Source: Brachycybe producta (lineage: Eukaryota > Arthropoda > Diplopoda > Playtdesmida > Andrognathidae). Taken from it: a stretch of 64,000 nucleotides of DNA. Below the pieces are notes generated by a model. The model was given only the letters and a program-made list of their open reading frames with translations. It did not search any database and was not told the origin of the DNA. The stretch spans positions 2,940,027-3,004,026 of the forward strand of contig JAUPFP010000021.1 of assembly GCA_036925085.1 (NCBI GenBank), given 5' to 3'. The position numbers and the translations under genes are program-made. Position 1 is the first letter of the stretch. The number at the start of each line of letters is the position of its first letter. Positions 41,951 to 56,300 of this stretch are shown piece by piece.

Positions 41951-42059
41951 TGACATATACTTTAAAACATACTGAAGCAATGTATATATTTGTGTTTCTT
42001 TTTTACATTTGTTTTATATACATTATTTTATTTAAATGTAAATTCTACTTAAGATGTTT

Positions 42060-42365
42060 TATAAAGTTATTTTTCAAACTGATTATTCTGGGTTTTGGAA
42101 GAGCAATACTAAAAACAAAGTGAAGCGTTAGAAACTAGAAGGGTAGTAAGTATTTTTGTATTAAAATCTTTTAAAATAAACTTTTTATAGACAAACATTT
42201 TAAAAAATATCGTCTGCTTAAAGTTGAGTTTTCAAACTGATATAAAGAGTTTATTAAGATATATCACCTTTAGTTATAAAGCTAGCCTTCTAGTTTCTAA
42301 AACACTATCAAGTTTCTATTAATATTGATCCTGAAAAACAGAATAACTAGAGTTCAAGGGTCAAT
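42060..42365. repeat. Family A MITE directly after PanB
   Basis: GCGTTAGAAACTAGAAGGGT and the inverse TAGCCTTCTAGTTTCTAAAA. Confidence 0.8.
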
Positions 42366-42878
42366 TGTGTACGGAATTGTAACTCATTACTTTTAGCAGT
42401 GTTATTTATTTTTTTCGAATAAGATAATGGAAATTAATTAATTAATGCACAACCAATCAGTATTTACACAGATAATTCTGACTATAATAAATTTCTCACA
42501 TACGCTGAAGACAAGATATACATATAGAAAGTCAAGAGACCAAAAAAAAAAATACACTCGTAACCACCATACACAAAATTAAAATGACTTTTTCAGCAAA
42601 TAGAAGCTAAACTGAATAAATTTATCTATTTTAAAACCAATTTTGTCTTAGCTTCATCATTCATGTTAATATATATATAATATTGTGAAATATGGAAGGA
42701 CATTTTTTTAAAAATTACACCAAGACACTTACAATATATAACAATAATAATAATAATAATAATAATAAACTAATGAACACTAGAAAAACTAGACTGTTTG
42801 AGGGCTGAATTAAAAATACACAACCCGTGCAAATGCTGACTAGGCAAAGTTACAGCGCACACCAAAAAAGGTAGGCCA

Positions 42879-43158
42879 TAAGGCGTGTTTTTTCTTTCTT
42901 TCTGCACTTGTGATTGGAACCCATTCGTGACCACTATGGAAGGCTGTTCATGGCGAAATTACCAAATTTTGTCTATTCATAATTCAATTAACTATATCAA
43001 CAATACAATTATGGATATCCAATATTAGAATTATGGATATCCAATATTAGAATTATGGATATCCAATATTAGAATTATGGATATCCATAATTGGAACATT
43101 GTGACATGAACAACCACCCATAGTGGTTCAATCACAAGTGCAGGGAAAAAAACGCCTA
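42879..43158. mobile_element. MITE carrying a GATATC-type tandem repeat
   Basis: Left end AAGGCGTGTTTTTTC, then TGCACTTGTGATTG and ACCACTATGG; right end the inverse (CCATAGTGGTTCAATCACAA, then AAAAAACGCC). The interior has three and a half units of ATTATGGATATCCAATATTAGA, closed by its own inverse. Confidence 0.8.
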
Positions 43159-43270
43159 TAGAGGAGCCCAACCGCGTTTATTTTACCCATGTGTCCGAAC
43201 GCATCGTGCAGGGCTTTTCTTGGATTTTTCTTATTAAAAAAAAATCTCTGAGAAACAATCTATTTTGATG

Positions 43271-43276
43271 CAAATG

Positions 43277-43310
<34 letters not shown>

Positions 43311-43311
43311 C
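43271..43311. repeat. GA microsatellite
   Basis: About 20 GA units with one interruption. Confidence 0.95.
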
Positions 43312-44305
43312 ATTCTTAACTTTGTATCAAACAAATACAGTCTAAATGAGTTATTTTGGTATAAGAGATTAAGTTTTACAATCTTGTTCGTGAACAGATT
43401 TAAAACTAAAATCTCGAACAAAAATTAAATGTACATAAAGATATGTGTGTGAGCATTACTCTCTGACTGTGCGGATGTGTTATTTTTATATATAAAAAAA
43501 ACACACACAAAATTAATATCTATCAACACATTTGACCCTAACCTACACAGAAATTACAAAAAAGTTAAATAAGCTAAATATAAAATACAATTTTAAAATG
43601 AAAACAAAATTTAAACCTATCATCATAAGAATCTCTAGAAGTTTTTTTTTAATATGGAATTTTCGTCTCAGAAATTTAAATCAGAATTAAGAAAGCTTTG
43701 TCAAATGACAAGAATGTTTTGTTAAAATAAAAGACGAACCGCACATTCCGTTATTTATTCGATTTATCCAGCCGCGTGACGTCACGATCCTTTAGTTATA
43801 TAGCAATGACGTCATCAATAAATAGATGACTAACGCAACGTGCAGTTAATATAAGAAATATATCTTAAACGAACAGAATTAAAAAGGCTATTCGTGAAGA
43901 AGAAGAAGAGGAAGAAATTCCAAGCCCCTTGGATACCAAGGAAAAATAAAATTAATTAAATGAAAACTAAAAATGTGCATAAAAACACAAAAAAAGAAGA
44001 AGAAGACAGTTTCCATATAGATTAAAGAGTGTCAGACATAAACTTCCAAGCAAGCACCTTCCGTTTTGTTCAAATAAGTGAATTTCTTAAAAATGCACAA
44101 GAGATCAATAATAATTTACAGCAGAGGAAGTTTATAAAGGCGGGCCCCTTCGTTAAAAAGGTAAATAAATGGCTGCCAATCAAAAAGTGTACTAATTAAT
44201 TTGAAATACATTCTATTGCTTTGATTAGAAATCTCTATCTCTCTCACAAAAGTTATTCATGACTGCGGTCGTTTTTTTTAATCAAAATTCTAAAGCAAAA
44301 TACGA

Positions 44306-47300
44306 TTACGCCAGTTTATCCGCCTCGGCTTTACTCAGAGCCAATGCCAGCTCCAAATCCGCTTGTTCCTTCTGGGCGGCTCTTAACTGTCTATCTTTTT
44401 CCAATCGTACACTCTCTTGTTTGGCCCACGCAAGTTCTTCGTCCTCAGATAAATCTCGGCTTGAAAACTATCGAAGAGAAAAAAAGATCACCTGGTTTTA
44501 ATTTAATACAATGATTCTGAAATTATTTCGCTACATGACGACAGCAAAACATATATCTAAACAACACAGAAGCAATTAATTCGGAAAAATAAAAAAGAAA
44601 CCAAATATACCGAAACTATTTCAAAATTATTCTTTGTCGTAGTTTTACTTTGTACGAGAGTTGTTTTACTTTAAAACCACCATAAGTGATTTAGCTACCC
44701 CTTCTACTTTTTTAAAACTATTTTAAAGTATCACTTAATTTTGCTCCTAAAAGTCAGAATAACTTGCTAATTTCATTTTTATTCAATGTCCTTCCGTTTT
44801 CTTATTTGTAAAACTCCAATAAAGAATAATATGTTAGTGTTAAAAATCATTTGCAAAAATAAAAAACCCATTTATGTTAAATCCTAAGACACCAATATGA
44901 AAGCACGTGCTACCCGTGAACGAGATGCTCGAATATGTGAGGTTGAGTGATACGGTGTGTGGTTAGGAGGAGGAGGAGGAGGAGGAGGAGGAAAATGACA
45001 AATCGCGTTTCAACTCACTGTTTTTATTTGAGTTAAGCGTTTAACGGAAGAGGTTTTTCTGAGACTTCCTTTCCAACTTAAAAACTGGATGATCCTGAGG
45101 CCTCCATTTTAGGGCCAGAAGGTAAACGCTACATAAAGTGCACTTTTTAAGTTATTTTGGGTAACAACGACAACAACTACAAAGCTGTGAATACAAATAA
45201 CTACAACAGGTGTTTTGTTTCATTTCTGGCAATTTTAAAATGAAGCTGGTTAGTTAAGTTAGTTAAAAAAAAAAAGGAACACAAATCTCCAAAAAAAAAA
45301 AAAACATTAAATAAGTAACGTTAGACTTACTTTACTATCGAAATCGGCAAAATTAGCAAAACTATCTGTTCCACCACCATTATGTCCTCCTCCGCTAAAA
45401 GGGTCATCTTTCTGACTCGGATTTGTAAATGGATCGAAAGGATCACTCCCAAATGCAGCTGCAAATGGGTCGGAATTATGATGAGCCATCATCGATGAAG
45501 GAGGAACGACGGCATCGCTCAATGAATCCGAGAAAGGATCTGGCGATGGTGCCGGAGGAGCAGCTCTTGGCGGTTTAGTCCCGGCACCTCTAGGTGGAGC
45601 AGGACGTGGAGGTGGTTGTTTGCTCTTCTTCGGAGGAAGAGCGGGAGTGGGACTCTCAGATCGTGGAGCCACCGGTGGAGGACCAAAAGGATCACTTCCA
45701 AAAAGATCTCCATTTGTTTTCTATGTTTTTGTTTGAAATAAAAATAACAAAACAATTATTATATTAATGAGCCAAAGTTATTGATAAATCGGTTCTTATG
45801 AATCAAATCGAATTATTAAATACCGATCCAATTCCGATTAAAAATAAATTTTTTTACTCAATTTTATTCAATTCCGATTCTCTTCCATTAAATCATTGTT
45901 TTTAATTAAATCCTAGTTTTCTTCTATTTTGTAAACAGCCGAATTTAAAACTCAAACTATTCTGTCTTTCAGGAACAAAATTAGAGAAACCACAAAGTGT
46001 GTTAGAAACTAGAAGAGTTCACTTAATTTTGCTCCTAAAAAAACAGAATAATCAAAGAGCTCAAGAGGCGTTTACAATTTAAAACCATCTTAGAACAAAA
46101 TAAATTCTAACCACTCCTTTATCTAAGTTTGATCCACTTGTTCCGAACGGATCGAAAGGATCCGCCTTGACTGCCGAACCACTCTGTGCCGAGAATTCTC
46201 CAAATGGATCAGCATCTTTAAAAGGATCGGCCTAAATCAAACGAACATAAAATTGGGCTAACGTAATAAGAGAAAAAAAACTATGCATCATGTCTTCGTA
46301 CGTTCGCAAACGAATCCTTAAATGGATCACTATCGAAACCACTATTTGCTCCTTTGTCACCGTTGGTCTCTTGAAAAGGATCGGCTTCCTTGAAAGGATC
46401 TTCGGCACTGAACGGATCACTAGAAAATCCGTTTACAGCAGCGAACGGATCTTTACCCTTGAAAGGATCGTCATCGAATGCAGGCTGTCCAAATTCTAAC
46501 GAACTCACGCTACTTCCTCCCTTGAATGACAAAAAAAAAACACCAACAAAAATTAAAATTAAATTCAAAAAACTATAAAAACAAAATAAGAATCTGAGCT
46601 TCAAACCCCGTTTTCGAGCCGAGAATATTCCAAATCGATGTTTGTTAATTGGAGCTTAAAAGTTGAATCGGAAATACTAGAAGCATCTCCACTTGATATA
46701 GCGGAATCGTACTGCAATATGGCATCATTTAACTGCCTGTGATTTTCTTGAAGGTGACTGATCTTTGCTTTTGCCTGACTGATCTGAAGAAGTGTCTCCT
46801 GAAGAGTTTTATTGAGCGCATCCATCTTGGAACACGATGACTGAACTTGATGTTCCAATGACGTTTCCTCAGATTTTAACTCGTTCAATTCTTTTCTCTT
46901 GACTCCCAGTTCTGATTCTTGATCCTGATAATTAATAGAAATGAATTTTGAGTATTAAAAAAACTTAGTAAGCTTTTTTTTTGCTTTAAACAATTTTCTT
47001 ATAAAACCTTAATTGCAGCTTCTTGTTCTTGTAAATGAGACCTCAAGCTGCTAACCTAAAAAAACAAAAACAACATTTGCATCTATTTCGTAATTTTTTA
47101 GCGTTCATTCTATGTTACGGTGGTTCTAAAGTGTAAACACCTCTTAAACTCTGGTTATTCTGTCACTCAGAAGCAAAATTAAAGAAAACTTAAGTATTTT
47201 AGAAACTAGAAGGGTAGCTCAATCTCTGAAACGCATTTTCATGTTGATATCTTTCAAAATAAGTTTATGTTCAGTTTGAAAATAACCCAATTTAATCTAA

Positions 47301-50300
47301 ACAGACAGACGATGTTTTTTAATTTTTGTTTATAAAAAGTTTATTTTGAAAGACATCAGCATGAAAATACTGTTATGTGATTCAACTGAATCAACTACCC
47401 GTTCTAGTTTCCAATACACTTTCAATTTCTCCTTGAAGCGTAGAATAATCAAAGAGTTCAAAAACATTTTCACTTAAAAGTGACTTTAATGTGGTTTTAA
47501 GCATAAACGTGTTTACCTCTGAAACTTCTGTCTTTCAGGAGTAAAATTAAAATAAACTTGAAAGTATTTTAGAAACTAGAAGGGCAGCTCAATCACTTAC
47601 GGGTGTTTTCATGTTAGAAAAAATCCAACTAATAATAAGCAAACGATATTTTTTTAAGATTTGTCTATAAAAAGCTTATTTTGAAAAATAACAACATGAA
47701 AATACTATTACAAGTTTCAGCTACCATTCTAGTTTCTAACACACTTACAGTTCCTCCTTAATGCGCTCCTGAAACGCAGAAAATCAGCTTGTTTACAGTT
47801 CAAGTTTCTAAAACAAAACGTGCGAAAGATGCATTGTAAATAGAAGACAAATCAGGGGAGAAAAAAAACAAGTTAGAAATAGAGAGACATCACAAAAAAA
47901 GGTACATTATCTTTACCTCCTTTGTTTCCAATTCCACCTGTTCTCTCAAATCGTCTAAACTTTTTCCTAAAGAAGATTTCTACGATAACAAGCATTCAAA
48001 AATGAACAAAAGCAAAAATTAAAACAACAAAACGAGCAACAAAAAATCTAAAACTAATAAATAACTATTAAAAAAAAAAACTTTAAAAACACAAAACATG
48101 TAGCTAAACACAAGTTAATTCCGATTCATTCGAAGTTAAACTCATGCCAAATAACGAACAAAAAACTTAAAGACAAACAACAATAAGTTTGAACAAGATT
48201 TGCTCTTACATTACAAATAACTACCTTTCAAACTAACATATCACACCTTAAATACCGTTAAATTATACATAAAAGAGCAATTAATAATGACGACAGAACC
48301 TTCAATGGTTTACCTGAATGTCTAGTTCATCGAGACGTTTCTGTGCCTCTCCTCGCTGAGTTTCCAATTGCTTCAAAGTGGCTGTCAGTGTACTGAGTTC
48401 ACCACTGAGTAACTTAATCTCTCCGTTCTTGATTCGTATGTCTGCTTCTTTCTGAGTGACGTCCTGCTCGAGTTGACGTTTCTCTCTAATAAAGAAACAC
48501 ACAAAAACGTAATAAAAATTCTTCTCCCACATTATTTTAGCCATTGCAAATGACTTACTTGGTCAATTCTTCAATTTCTCGACAGATCAACTCTAATTCT
48601 GGATTCTCATAACTGTTACCACTAGTAATCCCACCAATTTCCTAACATGTGGCGAGAGAGAGAGAGAGAGAAAGAGAAAAACGTGCCATCATTATGGGAC
48701 TGGCATAAAACGTTCCACAAGGAGTTTGTTTAAAATTAAAACGCATTTTACAGAAATTTCAGAAAAAATGTTTTGTAAACCAATTTCAACCATTCCGTTC
48801 CTTGTCTTAATTTGCATAATAACAACTTTACCAAAATATATAAACGGCAATGAAAACGCGACGACAAATAATAATGAAACAATTGCACAACTGGTATTTT
48901 AGTGATAAGGCAAAAAAATATGCTTTTTTTTTAATGAAATTGACTTGTTTAGAGGCTAAAGTTCTCCCAGAAGTTCTCCTTTAAGGCCAAAAGTTTGCAT
49001 AAAATGCAGAAAACGCATAATCAAATAAGGTTAAAAACCTCTTTTAGATACATTTTATCTTATGAGTGACAAATATGCAATACATAATCACTGTTTAATC
49101 CTAAATAAAAATTTAACAATCTTCGTAAATTTGCATAAAGTCGCGTAATTTGAGTTATTTCTTTAAAATAAAACATTTTTTGGTCAGAATAAAAATTCTA
49201 CAAAGGGTTTCTTAAACCAAATTGTTTTTATTTCACATTTACTGTTCTTTTTCTGATAATATTAGTTTTAATGGCTTCGGACATTTAATTAATTGTATTT
49301 GTGCTTTAATATATATTTTTATTTGCATAAAGCGACCAATTTTTCGGATATATTTTACACTTTCGTGGGTTTATCTTTTCTTTGCATAAAATGTACAATT
49401 TCTAAAAATAATTTGTATATTTTTGAATTTTTTCAGAAAATGTACAATTTCTAAAAATAATTTGTATATTTTTGAATTTTTGCATAAAATGTACAATTTC
49501 TAAAAATAATTTATATATTTTTGAATTTTTTCATAAAATGTACAATTTCTAAAAATAATTTGTATATTTTTGAATTTTTGCATAAAATGTACAATTTCTA
49601 AAAATAATTTGTATATTTTTGAATTATTTTCAGAAAAGTTTTGGCCTTAAGTCAACATATCACTTAACACGAGTTTTCCTAGATTCCTAGCCTCTAACAG
49701 TCTTTTTGATTTAAAAAAAAAGGTATAATACTTTTCGCAAATGATTTCAAGCTAACATTTATCATTTTTTTTTTAAAGAACGAACATCAGAAATATTACA
49801 AGCAGATTTACTATAAGTGGTTACAATGTATGGTAGTGAGGCAAATGGCCTATTCGGCCACAAAGTATGAAACCAAAGCGATTGCTTTTTTACTCAGTGA
49901 AGGCCAATCAATCACTCTCGATTCATGGCTATGGTAAAAACCGCATTTTTAAAAAAGCAAAACCTAAATGCAAGACTAAAATTATAAACATGTAAATCTA
50001 CTGTACAACAGCCTCCTTCCTGACCAAAATGATAAAGTAACCGTACGATGGAAATTTCTGGCCATCGACGGAACAGAACTGTCCTTTATCGAACAAGACG
50101 GTGATAAATATTTTGTGCATCAAGACAGTAAAAGTCTAGAAATAACAAACGTTAAGAAAAAAGACACGGGTTTCTACTTTGCAAATGTGAATTACGAACA
50201 TGACAGTGCCGCTTATTTCGTCGAAGTTTCTAATTCAGACGTTTTTGAGACAGTAAGAAAAATACAAACCATATTTCCTTTAAATGGTTGATAAAATTTC

Positions 50301-53300
50301 TCAATCTACAGCATGAAACTGATTCAACGTATGAACCACCAGAACATGTTATTCAATTTTTAAACTTGAGAATTTCTGTCAGAATGAGTGAATGGAGTCC
50401 GTGTAGTCGGTATAATCTTATCGGTATCCGACAACGGTTTGGAACATGTTTCGTTGAAGTGATTACACTTTCTATTAAGTTAAATCTTGCTTACAATAAC
50501 TAACGAACGAGCTCCTTTAGCCTCACGATTACGAAAAACCAATAAAGCCAGTTCATTATCCAATAATGGATATGTTTATCGGTGGTCTCCCGTGTCGATC
50601 GACATTTCTGCCAAATGAACTCAAAGAAATGACTGAAGCGAAAAACACTAAAAGCGTTTACCAAACCGGCTTCTGTAAGGTAATATATCCTCATATCACA
50701 GGTTTTATATTATGACACTTTAGTAAATTTATCGTTTACTTAAGGTTCCAAGCGTCGAAGAATCAAAGGATAACAAGACAAAAGGCATCATAACTCTCCT
50801 GACGCAAACTGCAAACATCATCATGCAACGCGTTTTTAAGTCACTTACAGTGATTCGAGCAGTAAACAAGGGAACAATCCTTGTGTGTCCTGAGTAAGAC
50901 GTCCAAAATATTTAGATCACTCCCAGGCAAGCGACTTTCAGTGGTCGAAATAGACTGCAAAAGTGGACAGTGTGTGTGTATGTGGCCAAAACCAACTACT
51001 CAAGTCGACTGCTAATGGCTACAAAGTGGTCCCAGTGTAAATGAATTAACTGCAAAAAGTGGTCGTATGAAGTCGACTCGAGTGGTCGAGTACGGCAATA
51101 CGTCGACCACTTTTTGCAGTCCATCTCGACCATTAAAAGCCGCTCGTATATGAGAGCACCCTTAAATATAACGTAGGACAACAGTTAATTTTATTATAAA
51201 TACAGTTCAGAACTTCAGCCGTGCAATAATTATCATAATCTTAAACTAATCTAGTTTCTAAACATAAACTGAATATGTTGCTATCCCCCCCCCCCAAAAA
51301 AAAAGGTAGCTATGAAACTTTGTTTTACGACAGAAAAAATCGGCTTGGACGACCCATATTCTGGCGCAAAGATGGCCAACCAATATTCTCACAGAACATC
51401 CGAGAAAAGACAATGGGCCGCATACTGATCGACTACACTGGCCGCATAAGAATTCGAAGGCTAAAAATGGAGGACACTGGATCTTACAGGTGACAATTAA
51501 AAACGGAATTAGTAGACCCTTCACTTTTACTGTATGTTGGAAAACATCTTTAAAAATTAACTTGATAGTAATTTAAAAACTATAAGCTAAATAGATCACT
51601 TTGGGAATTTTCATGTTGGTTTTTTTTAACTACTCTAAACTAGAATAGTAAAAGAATAAGCTGAAAGTTTTCTTCATGAAAAGTTTTTCTAAAAACCGCC
51701 ATTGGATGGGGAAGAGACCTCCCCAGTGGCGCCAACTGGAGGGACAAAAACAAAATACATAAGTATTCAGCCACCTTAAGTGATTCGTTTAATTTCCTAG
51801 TTTCTAAACACACATTTAATTCCTTCTTAATACTGCACCCGAGATGCGAGAATAATCACAATTCTATGCCATTCTTCTGACTATTTCGCAATTTTTTTTT
51901 AATCAATGGTTTCGAATTCTTCTTTCTAGTTGCTGGATTGGCGATCACTTAGCAGGAAGTGTGAAACTTATAGTTAAAAACAGATTAGCTCCACCGACTC
52001 ATTTGATATCAATGCTTCCGACTCTTTCCTACGTTGTAGTTCTTATAGTGCTCTTCATATTTGGATTTAAACTGTGGTCAAACCACAGAAATCATAACTT
52101 ATAAACTAGAAATGCAAAAGTTTTTTTTTCTTTACTCGTTTCACTTTAGTTGTTACCGTAAGAAGTTCACATTACGACCAAATGTTTGTTAAGATTTTGT
52201 TTTAAAAGATTAAAAAATAAAAACTTACGTTTATACTTCCATCAAAGTCAGACTTCGGCCTAAATGATGGTGGAACCATTTCGGGAGGTAAAATAGCCGG
52301 TGGTTCGACGCCTAGAAGTTTTTGCTGAACGAGATACATGGCTAACGAAAACTGTTCAGAGTTTAGCCGTCCCAGCTGCTTTGTATCGCACAAATTCCTT
52401 CACGAAATAATAATAAAAATATCCCAGTTAAGCATATAAAGGACGATTAACGGCTCTCCCTTGATCAAAGTACCATATGTGAGCTAGAATTGGCTGTGGT
52501 AAACCAGATTGAAGAAATATATCTTTGATTTCGATTCCGTTAACAAAACCGTCCCCATCTAGATCTGCGTTCTTAAACATTATGTCGTACTTGGCTTTCT
52601 CGGCCGCCGTCACAACCCACATTACGGCAGGCCTATTTAAAGCCTAAAAACAACGACCACAAGATCAAAAATTATAGATCTAGCACTACTCCAAAAAGAA
52701 GTGATTCTGAAATTCAAAGTTAGTTAAAAATATTAACTAAAAGCTATCTAACGACATCTTTCAAAATAAACATTTTTTCAACAGTTTGAAAAATATCAAA
52801 TTTTGAGCGATATCGTCGTCAAATGACTTTTATACTGTATTCAACGAAATAATCATAATCCTAGATTAAAATTAAAGCAGACACACATTTTTGGACGAGA
52901 CGTCGGCAGGTAGTGGCGGGACGGGCGGTGCTCCAACTAAAGGCGGAGTTACGACTTGACCAAAACGAGCAGAATCCATTCCTGGAAGAATGTTGGGCAG
53001 AACGTGAACTGCACCGGGAAGAACCTTCTTCTGTTTGGATACAGGAATCAACTCTGGTGGTAAAACCGTCGGCACTGGATGATTTTCCAAGGCTTTATAG
53101 ATCAAGTGCATTGCCTACGAACCGCCCAAAATTTAATCATATCGTACAAAAGTGCCAAGAAAATATATCTAATACAAAACTAACCAGAGCAAATTCATCT
53201 CTGTCTAAATTTCCATCCCCATCCATATCACTCAAATCCCAAACCTGTTAAACGATGAAAAACAAGTACAAAAGATAAGAATTTCACTTAAAAAAACTGT

Positions 53301-56300
53301 CAGGCAAAGTATAAAACTGTAGCAAAAAGACTCACTCTTCCCAAAACGTCAACAGGAAGCTTAGAATTGAGCATAACCTAGTTACAAAACATAATTCGAA
53401 AAATAAAAAAAAAAACATCAACAAAATAATTATCAAAACAAACATCAGATAAGGTGGTTTTAAAAACTTTGATTATTTTGTCTTTCACGTGCAAAATGAA
53501 GAAAAACTTTAATGTGTTTTAGAAACTAGATGGGTAGCTAAATAACTTAAGGGTATTTTGCTGTCGATCTCTTTCAAACTATACTTTTTACGGCAATTTC
53601 AAAATAACCCAAACATCTATAAAAAGTTTATTGTGAAAGATATCAATTTAAGAATACCAGTCATTTAGCCACCCTTCTAATTTATAAAATACTTTTGTTT
53701 CTATTAAATTTGTATCCGAAAAGTTACAAAATCAGCTGTTCATTAGGCTACAGTTAATAAACCATATTATTCACAATTAGACGCAACAATAAAAAAAAAT
53801 GCAACCGACCGGTTTAACCCTGATGCTCGGAAGTTTGCCATTGAGAGGACCTAAAGAATCGAACAACTGATCGTATTTCGTCTTATCGGTTGGCTAAAAA
53901 TATCAACATGAAACGTTCTTAAAACATGAATTACGAGACACACGTAAGCAACAAAATTACTTTCATTGTCCAATCGACGCTACTCAAAGGCAGTAAAGGA
54001 TCGCCCTAAACAATAATAACAACAAAAGTTGTTTAGTGATTAATTCTAAATACCAGCAAACAAAAAACTTCAACCATATTCGGAGGTGCGACATCCATCG
54101 TGATACAACTTGCGTTTATTTCTTTGCCGGCCTGGGCTACAGACACCAACTTAAGAGCGACAAAGAAACTGTATTTGTCGAGAAAACCACGACCGGAAGG
54201 ATCAGACAGATCCCAGATCTATAAACAAAAAAAAAACACGGCTTAAAAAATTTCAAAATGCTCATAAATAACACAAAAAAGAAAGAACGGCTAATAAAAT
54301 AGAGACATTTAAAATTTAATACAAGAAACGCAGTAGAACGATTGCGAAAACAACACAAAAAAAGAAGAAGTGTTCCAGTGTAGACGCAGGTGGTTTGGCA
54401 ACTTGTGAAATAATTATTTTTTCAACAGGGCGGTTTTTATGCAGAAAGAAGTTATGACGAGTAAACACAGTCGTCGTGCCAGCTGCCACGTATCAAATAA
54501 AAGTCAGCCGATCATTCATTTTTATTCACATCAAACAAGAAAACAAAAAGTAGTTTTCAGTTCTCGATATGAAACACAGTCACATTTGATTCAATTTGAA
54601 GCAATTTTAAAACAATGTCAGTGAAAATTCTGTATCTGGAATCAAACTCAAATTATAAAATGTTTATCGCGAAGAAACAGTTCTACAATTATTGCATCGC
54701 TGTCAAGTGAAAATATTGTTTTAGAATTTCGTAATTATATTTCAAAACCAACGAAGCAGAAAAACGGTTCATTTTTTTTCCTACGTAATATTTTTTTTTA
54801 CTGATTTTATCTCTTATTTAAAACTGGATGTATGTGAAAAAATTAATCTGTTGATTATTTTTAAAGACACAAATAACGATTTATGCTTTTATTCTTTCCT
54901 TTCAGATTTAAACAAACATAGAAGTGTAATTTTTAACCGAAACGCCAACCGAAAACTCTGATTATTCTGAGTTTCCAAAGCAACACGAAGGAGAAATTAA
55001 ACGTCTAGTTAGAAACTAGAAGAGTAGCTCAAGCACTTATAGGTAATTTCACATATCGATATCTTTCAAAATAAACTTTTTACAGATAAAAAAAATTCCA
55101 TCAGCTTAAAGGTGCAACATTTTCAAACTGACAATAAAAAGTTTATTTTAAAAAAATATCGACATGAAAAACGTTTAAGTGATTCTTTTTCTCTTCTAAT
55201 TTGTAAAAAGCTTTTTAATTTCTTCTTCATGTTTCTTCTAAAACGTAGAAACTCCAAGAACTCGATCATCATGTTTGTGAAACCACCTTAATTTACTAAA
55301 AATAAATCCGAGAAGACTAAAACAACTCCAGATATCAGATACACGAATCAAAAAAAGTAAGTACAAGAGTTCCGTACATTATTAAGGCTTGCAATCACGA
55401 CACTTACCGTTTAGATGCCTTTCGAGGTTAGAAAATCAATAAAAAAAAACATTTAAAGAGTTATCTTACTAAAACAGATTCGAGTAAAAATGTAAAGAAA
55501 ACCATGACCCCAAAGAAGAAGAAAAAAACGGAAAAGGGAAGAATATGAATCACATTTTTGTTCATGAGAACACACTCTTTTGAACTCCAAACAGGATACG
55601 AAAAAAAAAAAACGAAATTTATTAGAAAGGAATCCCGTTGACAACGAATGAGGCAAACAAAAAAAATGAAGAGGAAACACCAAGGTCAAGGGATGTCATT
55701 TAGACAACAAAATAATCAATTATGAAGGCAATTTTTGAGTGTTTACTAGTATGAATTAAGAGAGAAAGGACGTACTTTGCTTAGAATCGTATCGGGCAGT
55801 CCAGATTTCTTCAGGAATTTGGCTGCATCCAGAGCACCAACGCTTCCAGTTCCACCAGGATCCACCTTTACGACCAAGATAACATCAAAATACATTTAAA
55901 AAAAAGGTATATTATTAGCATTTACATCGTGTTTACTAGTAATTTAAACCGTTATTTTCATAGTAACCTGACGATAATAGGCTTCATACACTCCAACATG
56001 GATCCCAGCAACCTAAAAATCGGAAAAAGATGAAAGAAATTTATCGATTAAAAGATGGTTTTCAAACGGTTTCTAAACTCTCAATTACTTTAAGCACATC
56101 AATGAGTTATTAATAACTCGAAAAGTAGACAATATGCATAATAAAATGGAAAGAAAACTTAAAATAGAAGCTTTTATGGATGTAATTTCGTAATGAAATT
56201 GACGAACGCCCTGATGAAACGTACGGAAGAACCGATAAGAAACTCAATTTTCGCCGTTCTTTTCTTTCAATAAAACAGTTGCGGACTCGTTCATTGTATT

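Larger units (their letters stand above)
41951..44305. other. Convergent spacer between PanB and EPS15 3' ends
   Basis: Apart from the repeats listed, this is AT-rich sequence likely to include long 3' UTRs of both genes. It contains an ATA/AAT run (42741-42768) and a GAAGAAGAAG run (43898-43914). No further exon is seen. Confidence 0.5.
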
